Source: CALAEC01 sp050692915 (GTDB lineage: Bacteria > Actinomycetota > UBA4738 > CALAEC01). From it: 39,891 bases of DNA. Positions 22,411-30,444 of the stretch are shown here, one piece after another. Numbering within the stretch: position 1 is the stretch's first letter; every line of letters starts with the position of its first letter. A program made the translations under genes and the position numbers. Location of the stretch: the NCBI GenBank assembly GCA_050692915.1, contig JBOGVU010000017.1:1-39891 (forward strand), read 5' to 3'. Under the pieces are notes generated by a model that was not told the DNA's origin, did not search any database, and saw nothing but the letters and a program-made list of their open reading frames with translations.

Positions 22411-22815
22411 GTGTCCGTGGCGTTCCGCATGCGACAGGAGGACGACGGCCGGTGGCGGGCGGTGGCGGAGGGCCATCCGATCGAGGTCACCGGCAAGGAC
22501 GTCCGGGACTGCGTGCGCAAGGTGCACCAGGCGGCCCTGACCATGATGCCCGCGGTTTCATGGGAGGCCGGCCCCCCGGTCGTGTTCGTCGAGGTCCTGC
22601 CGAAGCTCGTCGGGGTGGCGGAGGCGGCCGGGCTGATGGGCTGGGACAAGCGGCGGGTGGCGACCTACGTGAAGCGCGGGGCCTTCCCGGAGCCCCTGGC
22701 CGAGCTGGCCGGGGGGCGGGTGTGGGCCCGGGAGGACGTGGTGGCCTTCCGAGAGGCCTTTCGGGCCCGCCAGCGGGCCCGCGGACGGACCCGTGCTCGC
22801 CGGCGGCCCGATTGA
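22411..22815 (+). CDS. HicB-like N-domain fused to an excisionase/MerR-type helix-turn-helix
   Basis: A 134-residue protein in two parts. The first ~45 residues (MRQEDDGRWRAVAEGHPIEVTGKDVRDC) resemble the small HicB/UPF0150 fold: a strand with Asp-Gly-Trp, an address strand and a helix. The second part (LVGVAEAAGLMGWDKRRVATYVKRGAFPEP and a WAREDVVAFREAF helix) reads as a winged helix-turn-helix of the AlpA/excisionase kind. The C-terminus is a basic tail of Arg and Ala. It is likely a DNA-binding regulator. No HicA toxin or recombinase is adjacent. Domain calls are by pattern only. Confidence 0.6.
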   Translation: MSVAFRMRQEDDGRWRAVAEGHPIEVTGKDVRDCVRKVHQAALTMMPAVSWEAGPPVVFVEVLPKLVGVAEAAGLMGWDKRRVATYVKRGAFPEPLAELAGGRVWAREDVVAFREAFRARQRARGRTRARRRPD

Positions 22816-22841
22816 CCGCCGGTCCGGGCCCGGTAGATACT
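22812..22841 (+). promoter_or_regulatory. Candidate promoter of the SCP2 gene
   Basis: TTGACC (22812-22817) is followed by TAGATA (22834-22839, spacer 16) or GATACT (22836-22841, spacer 18). A second TTGACC lies at 22841-22846 without a well-placed -10. The leader would be about 50 bases and holds the AAGGAGG site of the next gene. Confidence 0.4.
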
Positions 22842-22897
22842 TGACCCGTCGGTAGGTTATGCAAAAGCACGATGAGAACGACGAGGAAGGAGGATCC

Positions 22898-23278
22898 GTG
22901 GCTATCAAGTTCCTCTCGAAGGAGTGGGCCAAGGCCGTGACCGAGGCCGTCAACTCCAACGACGCCTTCAACCAGCAGGCCCAGGGCAAGACCGTGAAGA
23001 TCCAGCAGGTCGTCACCACGCCCGAGGAGACCAGGTACTTCTTCAAGCTCGAGGACGGCCAGGCCGAGGTCTCCGTCGGCGAGCTTCCCGACGCCGAGGC
23101 GACGCTGACCCAGGATTACGACACCGCGGTGGCCCTGGCGAAGAACGAGCTGAACGCCACGGCGGCCTACATGAGCGGCAAGCTCAAGATCCAGGGCGAC
23201 CTCATGAAGCTCATGCAGCTTCAGGGCATGTTCAACACCCTGCCCCAGGCCATCAAGGAGCTCGACGTCGAGTACTGA
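22898..23278 (+). CDS. SCP2 sterol-binding-domain protein
   Basis: A 126-residue single-domain protein of the SCP2 type: an N-terminal helix FLSKEWAKAVTEAVN, strands TRYFFKLEDGQAEVSVGE, ATLTQDYDTAVALAKNELN, and the conserved segment AYMSGKLKIQGDLMKLMQLQG near the C-terminus. Such domains bind lipids or hydrophobic acyl groups in the cytosol; the cargo is unknown. GTG 22898 is preferred over ATG 22859 because AAGGAGG stands at the right distance and the extra residues (QKHDENDEEGG) are unlike the family. It is followed by a clear rho-independent terminator, so it ends its transcript. Confidence 0.88.
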   Translation: MAIKFLSKEWAKAVTEAVNSNDAFNQQAQGKTVKIQQVVTTPEETRYFFKLEDGQAEVSVGELPDAEATLTQDYDTAVALAKNELNATAAYMSGKLKIQGDLMKLMQLQGMFNTLPQAIKELDVEY

Positions 23279-23283
23279 TCGAG

Positions 23284-23312
23284 CGGCCCCCGACGGGCGG
23301 CCGTTTCGGTTT
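23284..23312 (+). terminator. Rho-independent terminator after the SCP2 gene
   Basis: CGGCC plus CCC (23284-23291) pairs with GGG and GGCCG (23295-23303, one bulged C), with loop GAC. It is followed by TTTCGGTTT. This is a strong GC stem with a U-rich tail, six bases after the stop codon. Confidence 0.7.
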
Positions 23313-23355
23313 AAGGGGCCCGACCTGCGGTTTTGACCATGTCGGCGGCCCCTCC

Positions 23356-23361
23356 TACGAT
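23356..23361 (+). promoter_or_regulatory. -10 box for the leaderless metallopeptidase gene
   Basis: TACGAT with a 9-bp spacer to GTG 23371 and no ribosome binding site. Confidence 0.5.
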
Positions 23362-23370
23362 TCGGCCACC

Positions 23371-23859
23371 GTGAAGATCGAGGTGGTCCGAAGCCCCCGG
23401 CGGCGGAAGACCATCACCGCCGAGCACCGGGAAGGGCGGGTGGTGGTCCGGCTCCCGGCCGGATTGTCCCTGGCCGAGGAGCGCCAGTGGGTGGATCGCA
23501 TGGTGACCCGGCTGACCGAGCGGGAGCGGGCCGAGCGCCTGAACGCTCGCCGGGGCCTCCAGGCGACCGCCGAGCGTCTGAACGAGGAGCACTTCGGTGG
23601 CCGGCTCCGGTGGGACTCGATCCGGTTCGTGGCGAACCAGCGTGACCGGTTCGGCTCCTGCACCCCCGAGGACGGGTCCATCCGGATCTCCCACCGGGTG
23701 GCCGAGTACCCGGCCTGGGTCCGCGAGTACGTGGTGATGCACGAGCTCGCCCACCTCGAGGTCCCCTCGCACTCGCCCAGGTTCTGGCGGCTCGTGGACC
23801 GGTACCCGCTCGCGGAGCGGGCCCGGGGGTTCCTCATCGCCAAGGGATGGGAGGACTAG
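23371..23859 (+). CDS. YgjP-like zinc metallopeptidase (M48/SprT-related)
   Basis: A 162-residue protein of the YgjP (DUF45) group: a basic N-terminal strand VVRSPRRRKTITAEH, a helical region, then FGSCTPEDGSIRIS and the zinc motif MHELAHLEVPSHSPRFW, where the two His and Glu of HELAH plus the later His form the site. Family members are predicted cytosolic or nucleoid-associated proteases; the substrate is unknown. GTG 23371 has TACGAT 9 bp upstream. The protein keeps the usual length (family about 160-240), without a C-terminal extension. Confidence 0.88.
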   Translation: MKIEVVRSPRRRKTITAEHREGRVVVRLPAGLSLAEERQWVDRMVTRLTERERAERLNARRGLQATAERLNEEHFGGRLRWDSIRFVANQRDRFGSCTPEDGSIRISHRVAEYPAWVREYVVMHELAHLEVPSHSPRFWRLVDRYPLAERARGFLIAKGWED

Positions 23860-23916
23860 CGGGCCGGTCGCTGCTTGCGGTTCCTTCGGGGCTGAAGCAC
23901 AATCGCTCCGAGTGAA

Positions 23917-25086
23917 GTGACACTGCAGACGGCCGACAGGGATCAACCCGACCTGGTCCTCGAAGGGGTCCGGAAGTCGTTCGACGACGTGGCGGCGGTC
24001 GACGGCGTCACCTTCCGGGTCCGGCGGGGGGAGTTCTTCTCTCTCCTTGGACCCTCCGGGTGCGGGAAGACGACCACGCTGCGGCTGATCGCTGGGTTCG
24101 AGCGGCCCGACCTGGGGCGGATCCTGCTCCGGGATGTGGACATGACCACGGTGCCTCCCCACCGGCGCAACGTCAACACGGTGTTCCAGCACTACGCGCT
24201 GTTCCCCCACCTGTCGGTGGCCGAGAACGTCGGCTACGGGCTCAGACAGAAGTCGCTCCCCCGGGATGAGGCGACGGCCCGGCTGGAGCGGGCCCTGACG
24301 ACCGTTCGACTGGGCGACCTTCGGGACCGGTATCCGCGCGAGCTCTCCGGAGGACAGCAGCAACGGGTGGCCCTTGCTCGCGCGCTCGTGAACGAGCCTG
24401 CGGTCCTCCTTCTCGACGAGCCGCTGGCAGCCCTGGACCTCAAGCTGCGGCGGGCCATGCAGGTGGAGCTGAAAGCCCTCCAGGAGCGCGTCGGCGTCAC
24501 CTTCCTCTACGTGACCCATGACCAAGAGGAGGCCCTGACGCTCTCGGACCGGATCGCGGTGATGAACCGCGGACGGATCCTACAGGAGGGCACCCCCGAG
24601 GAGATCTACGAGCACCCTCGTTCCCGCTTCGTGGCCGACTTCATCGGCCAAACGAACTTCTTCCGGGGGACGGTCGAGGAGGCGGGCGCCGTGACGGTGG
24701 TCCGGGTGGAGTCGGGTGACCTGCTGCGGTGTGCCCCTGTGGACTGGGTGGCGCCGGGCATGCGCGTGGCCGTCACCGTGCGCCCGGAGAAGGTGGTGCC
24801 GGCGGATGAGGCGTCCCTGAACCGGATGCGCGGCTTGCTGGAGCGAGTGACGTACCTGGGAGATCTCGTGCAGTACCACGTGGTCCTGGACGGCGGACAG
24901 GAGATCGTGTGCCAACGACAGAACGAGCGGAGCGATCCGGCCGCCGCCTGGCGGGTCGGGGAGAGGGTCGAGGTGGGCTGGTCTGAGGGCAGCGCGCTGG
25001 TGCTGTCCGACGACGAGGTGGCCCAGGAGGAGGATCTGCACCTCCTGGCCGAGGAGCGAGCCGGGGCATCCCGGGGGAGGGAGTGA
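23917..25086 (+). CDS. potA: Polyamine ABC transporter ATP-binding protein PotA
   Basis: A 389-residue ATPase of a spermidine/putrescine-type importer. Walker A GPSGCGKT is at 45-52, Q-loop Q91 in FQHYALFPH, signature LSGGQ at 143-147, Walker B LLLDEP at 164-169 and switch His at 201. The TOBE domain occupies the C-terminal ~130 residues (VTVRPEKV onwards). The start is taken as GTG 23917; a CACAAT -10 at 23898-23903 would place transcription only a few bases upstream, and no ribosome binding site is seen. It leads an operon with potD, potB, potC, an XRE-cupin regulator and a saccharopine-dehydrogenase-like gene. The ATPase powers uptake through PotB and PotC with substrate delivered by PotD. 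Confidence 0.93.
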   Translation: MTLQTADRDQPDLVLEGVRKSFDDVAAVDGVTFRVRRGEFFSLLGPSGCGKTTTLRLIAGFERPDLGRILLRDVDMTTVPPHRRNVNTVFQHYALFPHLSVAENVGYGLRQKSLPRDEATARLERALTTVRLGDLRDRYPRELSGGQQQRVALARALVNEPAVLLLDEPLAALDLKLRRAMQVELKALQERVGVTFLYVTHDQEEALTLSDRIAVMNRGRILQEGTPEEIYEHPRSRFVADFIGQTNFFRGTVEEAGAVTVVRVESGDLLRCAPVDWVAPGMRVAVTVRPEKVVPADEASLNRMRGLLERVTYLGDLVQYHVVLDGGQEIVCQRQNERSDPAAAWRVGERVEVGWSEGSALVLSDDEVAQEEDLHLLAEERAGASRGRE

Positions 25087-25088
25087 GC

Positions 25089-26261
25089 ATGACGTCGAGG
25101 AGGAGGAAGCCGTCTGACCTGGACCGGCTGGTGGCAGGCATGAGGCGAGCGACTATCCCGAGGCGCCGGTTTCTCCAGATGGCCGCGATGGCCCCGGCCG
25201 CAGCGTTCCTGGCTGCTTGCCAGCGGCAGATCGGCCGCGCGCCCAGGACCGCGTCGCCGGAGGCCCCGCCCCGACTGACCGGCGAGATCGAGGACGAGCT
25301 GGTGATCTACAACTGGGCCTTCTACCTGAACCCCGAGTCGGTGAAGGCGTTCGAGGAGGAGTTCGGCGTGAAGGTCCGGGTCACCGACTTCTACGAGTCG
25401 AACGAGGAGATGATCGCCAAGCTCCGGGGTGGCGCCACCGGATACGACCTGGTCGCCCCAACGGGTGGGTACATCCAGCCGATGGCCGAGGAGGGGCTCC
25501 TGATGCCTCTCGACCTCTCGCGGATCCCGAACCTGGCGAACATCGACGAGCGGTTCCTGGGCTTCCCCTACGACCCCGACAACCGCTATCACGTGCCCAA
25601 GGATTGGGGGACCACGGGGGTCGGCTACCTCCAGAAGTTCGTGGACGAGGACGTCACCACCTGGGAGCAGTTCTACGGCCTGGCCGAGAAGTACTCGGGG
25701 AAGTACACGGTGCTCGACTCCCAGTACGAGGTGATCGGCTCCGCCCTGAAGCGGCTGGGCTACTCGTACAACAGCGACAGCGAAGCGGAGGTCGACGAGG
25801 CTCTCGACATCCTGATCCCGTTCAAGCCCCACATCGCGCAGATCACCTCCAGCCAGTACCGGCAGGTGATGAGTCGGGGGGAGACGTTCTTGGCGTTGGG
25901 GTGGAACGGGGACTTCTTCTACGTATACGAGGACCAGCCGTCGGTTAAGTACGTCATCCCCGAGGAAGGGACGGAGTACTGGATCGACACTTGGGCCGTC
26001 CCGGCCAACGCGCCCCACCCGGTGGCCGCTCACGAGTTCATCAACTGGATCCTCACGCCGGAGAACCAGGGGCGGGAGACCGGTTACACGTACTACGCCA
26101 GCGCCGTGACGGGGGCCGAGGAGTTCACGCCGAAGGCGATCGTGAACGACCCATCGATCTATCCCCCGTCTGAGGTGATCGAGAACCTGGAGTATGCCAT
26201 CACCGAGCCGGACATCGTTCAGCTCCGCGCTGACGCCTGGAACCGGTTCCTGGCCGCCTAG
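25089..26261 (+). CDS. potD: Polyamine-type substrate-binding lipoprotein PotD
   Basis: A 390-residue extracytoplasmic binding protein. The N-terminus has a twin-arginine-like motif (RRRFLQM, 25-31) and a lipobox LAAC with the lipid-modified Cys at 44, so it is exported, probably by Tat, and anchored to the membrane. The mature domain shows the PotD pattern: ELVIYNWAFYLNPESVKAFEEEFG, YDLVAPTGGYI, PKDWGTTGVGY, YWIDTWAVPANAPHP and HEFINWIL. It should bind spermidine or putrescine, though relatives bind other cations. ATG 25089 has GGGAGG 8 bases upstream; GTG 25083 also fits but is too close. The gene follows potA within three bases. Confidence 0.92.
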   Translation: MTSRRRKPSDLDRLVAGMRRATIPRRRFLQMAAMAPAAAFLAACQRQIGRAPRTASPEAPPRLTGEIEDELVIYNWAFYLNPESVKAFEEEFGVKVRVTDFYESNEEMIAKLRGGATGYDLVAPTGGYIQPMAEEGLLMPLDLSRIPNLANIDERFLGFPYDPDNRYHVPKDWGTTGVGYLQKFVDEDVTTWEQFYGLAEKYSGKYTVLDSQYEVIGSALKRLGYSYNSDSEAEVDEALDILIPFKPHIAQITSSQYRQVMSRGETFLALGWNGDFFYVYEDQPSVKYVIPEEGTEYWIDTWAVPANAPHPVAAHEFINWILTPENQGRETGYTYYASAVTGAEEFTPKAIVNDPSIYPPSEVIENLEYAITEPDIVQLRADAWNRFLAA

Positions 26262-26272
26262 CGGGGCCCGAG

Positions 26273-27148
26273 GTGACGCGGAGGGCCGGGGAGGGGGTCG
26301 CCGAGCCGCGAGGGCTGATCGCGCCCGCATGGGGCTACTACGCGACGTTCTTCCTGGCCCCCCTGCTGATCATCGTGGCGTATGCGTTCGCCACCCGGAC
26401 CGGCCTCCTGGGGGTGCGGTTCGGGCTGTACGGGGAGAACTTCTCGGAGCTGTGGGATCCCTTGTGGCTGGACATCTACGGGAGCACTTTCCTCATGGCC
26501 CTGGTCGGCACGGTCGGCTGCCTCCTGGTCGGGTACCCGTTCGCCTACTGGCTGGCCACCAGGGTGGGCCGGCACAGGACGCTTCTCCTTGTGCTGGTCA
26601 TCGTCCCGTTCTGGACCAGCATCCTGATACGGACCTATGCCTGGCAGCTGATCCTGTCTCCCGGCGGGCCGCTCTCAGACTTCCTTCGCGGGTTCCACCT
26701 CATCGGCCAGCCGCTGGACATCCTGTACACGCCGAGAGCGATCTACATCGGGTTGGTCTACAACTACCTGCCCCTGATGGTGTTCCCGCTGTACGTGGCG
26801 CTCGAGCGTATGGATCGCGCGCTGGTGGAAGCGTCCCGCGATCTCGGGGTGGGTCGGTGGGGCACGTTACGGCGGATCACCGTCCCTCTCTCCCTGCCGG
26901 GGATCCTGACCGGCTGCCTGCTGGTGTTCGTCCCCATGACCGGGGAGTATGTGGTGCCGACGATCCTGGGGGGAGCGAAGGGCGCGTTCTTCGGGCCGAT
27001 CGTGGCCAACCAGTTCCTCGACGCGTTCAACTGGCCCTTCGGCGCCGCCATGTCGCTGGTGCTCGTGGCCTTCCTCCTGGTGGTGATCTTCCTGTACCTC
27101 CGTATCCTGGGCCGGCGGGCCGAGGAGAGCTTGGGGACGGCGTTGTGA
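26273..27148 (+). CDS. potB: Polyamine ABC transporter permease PotB
   Basis: A 291-residue permease with six predicted helices. The conserved EAA loop is ALVEASRDLGVGRWGTLRRI, where the ATPase docks, followed by VPLSLPGILTGCLLVF. The motif PFWTSILIRTYAW in helix 3 is typical of PotB. GTG 26273 lies 11 bases after potD. The stop overlaps the GTG of potC by four bases, so the two permeases are translated together. Confidence 0.92.
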   Translation: MTRRAGEGVAEPRGLIAPAWGYYATFFLAPLLIIVAYAFATRTGLLGVRFGLYGENFSELWDPLWLDIYGSTFLMALVGTVGCLLVGYPFAYWLATRVGRHRTLLLVLVIVPFWTSILIRTYAWQLILSPGGPLSDFLRGFHLIGQPLDILYTPRAIYIGLVYNYLPLMVFPLYVALERMDRALVEASRDLGVGRWGTLRRITVPLSLPGILTGCLLVFVPMTGEYVVPTILGGAKGAFFGPIVANQFLDAFNWPFGAAMSLVLVAFLLVVIFLYLRILGRRAEESLGTAL

Positions 27149-27996
27149 GCGCGGCCACGATCGGGGGAGGGACGAGGGTCCGCCCTTCGCTCGGGGACGG
27201 GGCCGTGGAGGCCACCCTCCGGCTGGGGGGCGTTCTGGTGTACGCGTTCCTCTACGCGCCGATCCTCATCGTGGTGATCTACGCGTTCAACGATTCCCGG
27301 CTCGTGGAGGTGTGGCGCGGCTTCGGGTTGAGCTGGTGGGGCGAGACCTGGCGTGATGAGAGCATCCGGCGGGCCCTCGTGGTCTCGCTGTCCACGGCCG
27401 CGGTCAACGCGGTGCTGGCGACGGTCCTCGGGGCGGCCGCAGCCATCGGCCTTCGCAACGTGGGCCGCCGTACCCGAGCCGGGTTCGACGCGTTCATGTA
27501 CTCGACCCTCATCGTGCCCGAGATCGTCATCGCCATCGCCTCGCTGTTGTTCTTCGTGACGATCGGGCTCCCGCTGGGGCCGGTGGCCATCGTGATCACC
27601 CATGCCGTCTTCAACACTTCCGTGGTCACCCTGATCTGCCGGGCCCGGCTCGCGGGGATGGATCGGTCGCTCGAGGAGGCGTCCGCGGACCTGGGTGCCA
27701 CCAGGTGGAGGACGTTCCGAGGGGTGACCTTCCCCCAGCTCGCCCCGGCGATCGTGGCCGGAGGTTTACTGGCGTTCACCTTCTCGTTCGACGACGTCGT
27801 GCTGTCCACGTTCGTGTCGTCACCGGGATCCACGACGCTTCCGATCCGGGTCTTCTCCGAGCTACGGTTCGGCCTGTCGCCGAAGGCGAACGTTGTCGCT
27901 GCCGCGATGTTGGCCATTACGCTCACCTCCATAGTCACCGCGCAGGTCCTCCTGCGGCGATCGAGCCGGAACCTCCGGGGTGGGGCCGCCACGTGA
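27145..27996 (+). CDS. potC: Polyamine ABC transporter permease PotC
   Basis: A 283-residue permease with six helices. The EAA loop is SLEEASADLGATRWRTFRGV, followed by TFPQLAPAIVAGGLLAFTFS and FDDVVLSTFVSSPGSTTLP, the PotC fingerprint. The N-terminal segment YAPILIVVIYAFNDSR is also typical. GTG 27145 overlaps the potB stop; the stop overlaps the start of the regulator gene by four bases. The importer is thus complete in the order A-D-B-C. Confidence 0.92.
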   Translation: MSAATIGGGTRVRPSLGDGAVEATLRLGGVLVYAFLYAPILIVVIYAFNDSRLVEVWRGFGLSWWGETWRDESIRRALVVSLSTAAVNAVLATVLGAAAAIGLRNVGRRTRAGFDAFMYSTLIVPEIVIAIASLLFFVTIGLPLGPVAIVITHAVFNTSVVTLICRARLAGMDRSLEEASADLGATRWRTFRGVTFPQLAPAIVAGGLLAFTFSFDDVVLSTFVSSPGSTTLPIRVFSELRFGLSPKANVVAAAMLAITLTSIVTAQVLLRRSSRNLRGGAAT

Positions 27997-28547
27997 GCGA
28001 GGAGCGGGAGCTCGGCGGCCGGATCCGGTCCCTGCGGGAGCGGAAGGGACTGCCCTTGCGCTCGGTGGCCGACGCCGCGGGCGTGTCCCAGTCCTTCCTG
28101 TCGCAGGTCGAGCGGGGCGTGGCCAGCCCGTCCGTGGCCTCGCTTCGGAGGGTGGCCGAGGCCCTGGGCGAATCGGTGGGGGCTCTCTTCGATGGTCCCG
28201 AAGGCTCGGGGCGCGTCGTCCGGGTCCGGGATCGCCAGCGCCTCCTCCACCCCCAGCGGCAATGGGAGGATGTCCTCCTGACACCGCGGACCTCGAGGCA
28301 TCTCCAGGTGATCCTGTCGACGATCGAGGCGCAGGCCGGGTCGGGTGACGAGCCGTACAGCCACGACTCCGACGAGGAATGCGTGATCGTCCTGAAAGGG
28401 CACCTGCAGTTCTGGGTCGGGGAGGAGCGGTTCGACCTGCAGGAGGGGGACGCGCTCGTGTTCGAGTCTCGCCGCCCCCATCGGAATCACAACCCGGGAC
28501 CCGGGAAGGCCGAGGTCCTGTGGATCATCACTCCTCCGTCGTACTGA
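27993..28547 (+). CDS. XRE-cupin transcriptional regulator (PuuR/SutR-like)
   Basis: A 184-residue regulator. The N-terminal helix-turn-helix (about 6-65: LRSVADAAGVSQSFLSQVERG, then SLRRVAEALG) is followed by a C-terminal cupin (about 100-184: SHDSDEECVIVLKGHLQFWVG, LQEGDALVFESRRPHRNHNPG). The cupin His and Glu residues could bind metal or ligand. Regulators of this class, such as PuuR, control polyamine uptake and breakdown, which fits the four importer genes it overlaps. GTG 27993 overlaps the potC stop and its own stop overlaps the next start. Autoregulation of the operon is plausible, but I see no operator upstream of potA. Confidence 0.9.
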   Translation: MSEERELGGRIRSLRERKGLPLRSVADAAGVSQSFLSQVERGVASPSVASLRRVAEALGESVGALFDGPEGSGRVVRVRDRQRLLHPQRQWEDVLLTPRTSRHLQVILSTIEAQAGSGDEPYSHDSDEECVIVLKGHLQFWVGEERFDLQEGDALVFESRRPHRNHNPGPGKAEVLWIITPPSY

Positions 28548-29692
28548 TGCGGACCGTCGTCCTGGGTGCGTGCGGTGCGGTGGGCCGGGAGGTGACGGCC
28601 GGGCTGACCCGGAGTTCGGAGTTCGACGAGATCGATCTGGTCGACCTGGACGGACGCCGGCTCCGTGAGGCGGTTCGGGCTCACGGCGGAAGGATGAAGG
28701 CCCGCCGGCTCGATGCGTCCGATCCCTCTGCCCTGCGCGGGGCGATCCGGGGAGCGGGCCTTGTGATCAACTGCACGACCTACCGACTCGGGGTGCCGGT
28801 TCTGAGCGCCGCCATCTCGGAACGGGTCGACTACATCGACCTGGGCGGTCTCTACAACACGCCCCTGCAGCTCGAGGCGGATCGGCGGGCCCGGCGCGCG
28901 GGAATCACCGCAGTGATCGGGTGCGGCGCCACGCCGGGGCTGTCCAACGTCCTGGTCCGGCGAGCCGCCAACCGGCTCGATCGGACGCGGGAGGTCCACA
29001 TCTCCTTCGCCAGCCACCGGGACCTGGCCCCCTCGCCGGGCCTCCTGGACACGATCCTGGACGAGTTCCGTCCCGGTGTGGCCCGGTTCACCTGGCGGAA
29101 CGGCCATTACCGGGAGGTGCGTCCGTTCGATGGAGCTCGTCGTGTCCGGTTCCCGGTTCCGGTGGGACTACAGGAGGTCTACTACGTCCCGCACTCGGAG
29201 ACGTACACGCTCCCTCTTTCTCTGGCGAACGGACTCCGGGAGGTGGCCGTCCGGGGCGCGTGGCGGCCCGGACATATGCGCGCCCTCAGGATGCTGTCGA
29301 ACCTCGGGCTCACCAGCGATCAACCGGTCCGGGTGCAGGGTCGGGCCGTCAGGCCGCTGGACGTCCTCCGGGCGGTCCTGCTGGAGGACCCACCGAGCGA
29401 GCCGGGAGCGCCGTGGGCCTTCTTCCTCCACGTCGAAGTGATCGGGACCCGGATGGCGGCCCCGGCCACCATAACCCTCCGGGCCAGCCATCCCCCCTCG
29501 TGGGGGAAGGACGCCACCGGCCGGATGACCGCGATCCCGGCGATCGTCGGGGCCGAGCTACTTCGCCGCGGCGAGGTGGCCGGACCCGGTGTGCTGCCGC
29601 CCGAGCAGGCCTTCGACCCGGACCGGTTCGTGGCCGAGGTCCGGCGCCGAGGTGTTCGTGTTACCTCACGGAATGCCGGCGGCGCCGCGTGA
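28547..29692 (+). CDS. Saccharopine dehydrogenase-family oxidoreductase
   Basis: A 381-residue protein with an N-terminal Rossmann fold (VVLGACGAVGREV, residues 4-16; DLVDLDGRR end of strand 2) and a catalytic/dimer domain of the LYS9 type: VINCTTYRLGVPVL, DYIDLGG, GCGATPGLSNVL. The family includes saccharopine reductase and carboxynorspermidine dehydrogenase. The place after a polyamine importer and its regulator suggests a reductive step on a polyamine-like amine, but this is inference. ATG 28547 shares its A with the regulator's stop. It is the last gene of the operon; upp follows on the other strand. Confidence 0.85.
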   Translation: MRTVVLGACGAVGREVTAGLTRSSEFDEIDLVDLDGRRLREAVRAHGGRMKARRLDASDPSALRGAIRGAGLVINCTTYRLGVPVLSAAISERVDYIDLGGLYNTPLQLEADRRARRAGITAVIGCGATPGLSNVLVRRAANRLDRTREVHISFASHRDLAPSPGLLDTILDEFRPGVARFTWRNGHYREVRPFDGARRVRFPVPVGLQEVYYVPHSETYTLPLSLANGLREVAVRGAWRPGHMRALRMLSNLGLTSDQPVRVQGRAVRPLDVLRAVLLEDPPSEPGAPWAFFLHVEVIGTRMAAPATITLRASHPPSWGKDATGRMTAIPAIVGAELLRRGEVAGPGVLPPEQAFDPDRFVAEVRRRGVRVTSRNAGGAA

Positions 29693-29703
29693 GGACGGCC
29701 GGC

Positions 29704-30324
29704 TCAGGGCTCGGTGCCGTACAGGCGGTCCCCGAAGTCTCCCAGGCCGGGCAGGATGTACCCCTGGTCGTTCAGCTCCCGGTCGAGAGCGGCGGCGTAG
29801 ATCGGGACATCCGGGTGGTTCTCCTCCATGGCCCTGACCCCCTCGGGGGCCGCCACCACGCACACCATCCGCAGCGACGCCGGCCCTCGCGACAGGATGG
29901 AGGCGGAGGCCCGGACCGCGGAGCCGCCCGTGGCAAGCATCGGATCGAGGAGGAGGGCGTGGTTTCCGGCCAGGTCCGGGAGCTTCTCGTAGTACGAGGT
30001 CGGCTGGAGGGTGCGGTCGTCACGCTCCAGGCCGATGTACCCGACGGCCACGCCGGGGAACGTGTCGGTCACCGCCTCGAGCATCCCCAGGCCGGCTCGG
30101 AGGATCGGGATGGCGACCAGCGGCGTGGGGATCTCCCGGCCCTCCACGGGCTCCAGCGGGGTCTCCACCTTCCGCGGGGCCGTGGGGAGGTCCCGGGTGG
30201 CCTCCAGCACCAGGGCCAGGGTCAGGCGGCGGGTCAGGGTGCGGAACACCGGCGGCGGCGTCTCCCGGTCCCGGAGAGAGGTGAGAAGGTGCTGGGCCAG
30301 GGGATGGTCCACCACGGTGAGCAC
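29704..30324 (-). CDS. upp: Uracil phosphoribosyltransferase
   Basis: A 206-residue enzyme converting uracil and PRPP to UMP. The PRPP-binding loop LLLDPMLATGGSA is at about 122-134, and the N-terminal VDHPLAQHLLT and PILRAGLGML motifs are standard; the C-terminus GYILPGLGDFGDRLYGTEP binds uracil. The length is normal. GTG 30324 has TAGGAT 9 bp upstream and no ribosome binding site. It diverges from a BMP-type nucleoside importer, which would supply nucleosides for the same salvage pathway. Confidence 0.96.
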   Translation of the reverse strand: MLTVVDHPLAQHLLTSLRDRETPPPVFRTLTRRLTLALVLEATRDLPTAPRKVETPLEPVEGREIPTPLVAIPILRAGLGMLEAVTDTFPGVAVGYIGLERDDRTLQPTSYYEKLPDLAGNHALLLDPMLATGGSAVRASASILSRGPASLRMVCVVAAPEGVRAMEENHPDVPIYAAALDRELNDQGYILPGLGDFGDRLYGTEP

Positions 30325-30333
30325 GGTGGCCGT

Positions 30334-30339
30334 ATCCTA
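30334..30339 (-). promoter_or_regulatory. -10 box for leaderless upp
   Basis: TAGGAT on the minus strand, 9 bp before GTG 30324. Confidence 0.5.
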
Positions 30340-30368
30340 CCGCCCCGCCCCGCGCCGCCCGGCCGGCG

Positions 30369-30397
30369 TTGCGCGACCGGAAGAGGGGATAGAGAAT
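30369..30397 (+). promoter_or_regulatory. Candidate promoter of the BMP transporter operon
   Basis: TTGCGC (30369-30374) with a 17-bp spacer to GAGAAT (30392-30397). The leader would be about 40 bases with an AAGGGAGGGG ribosome binding site before ATG 30445. Matches to consensus are modest. Confidence 0.35.
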
Positions 30398-30444
30398 GCG
30401 GCCTGGAGAGGTTCGGGAGGCACCGAGTGGAAGGGAGGGGCAGC

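Noticed and set aside
22816..22897. Possible riboswitch or small RNA in the gap before the SCP2 gene
   Set aside because: I found only promoter-like hexamers and a ribosome binding site, with no recognisable riboswitch core or stable stem set.
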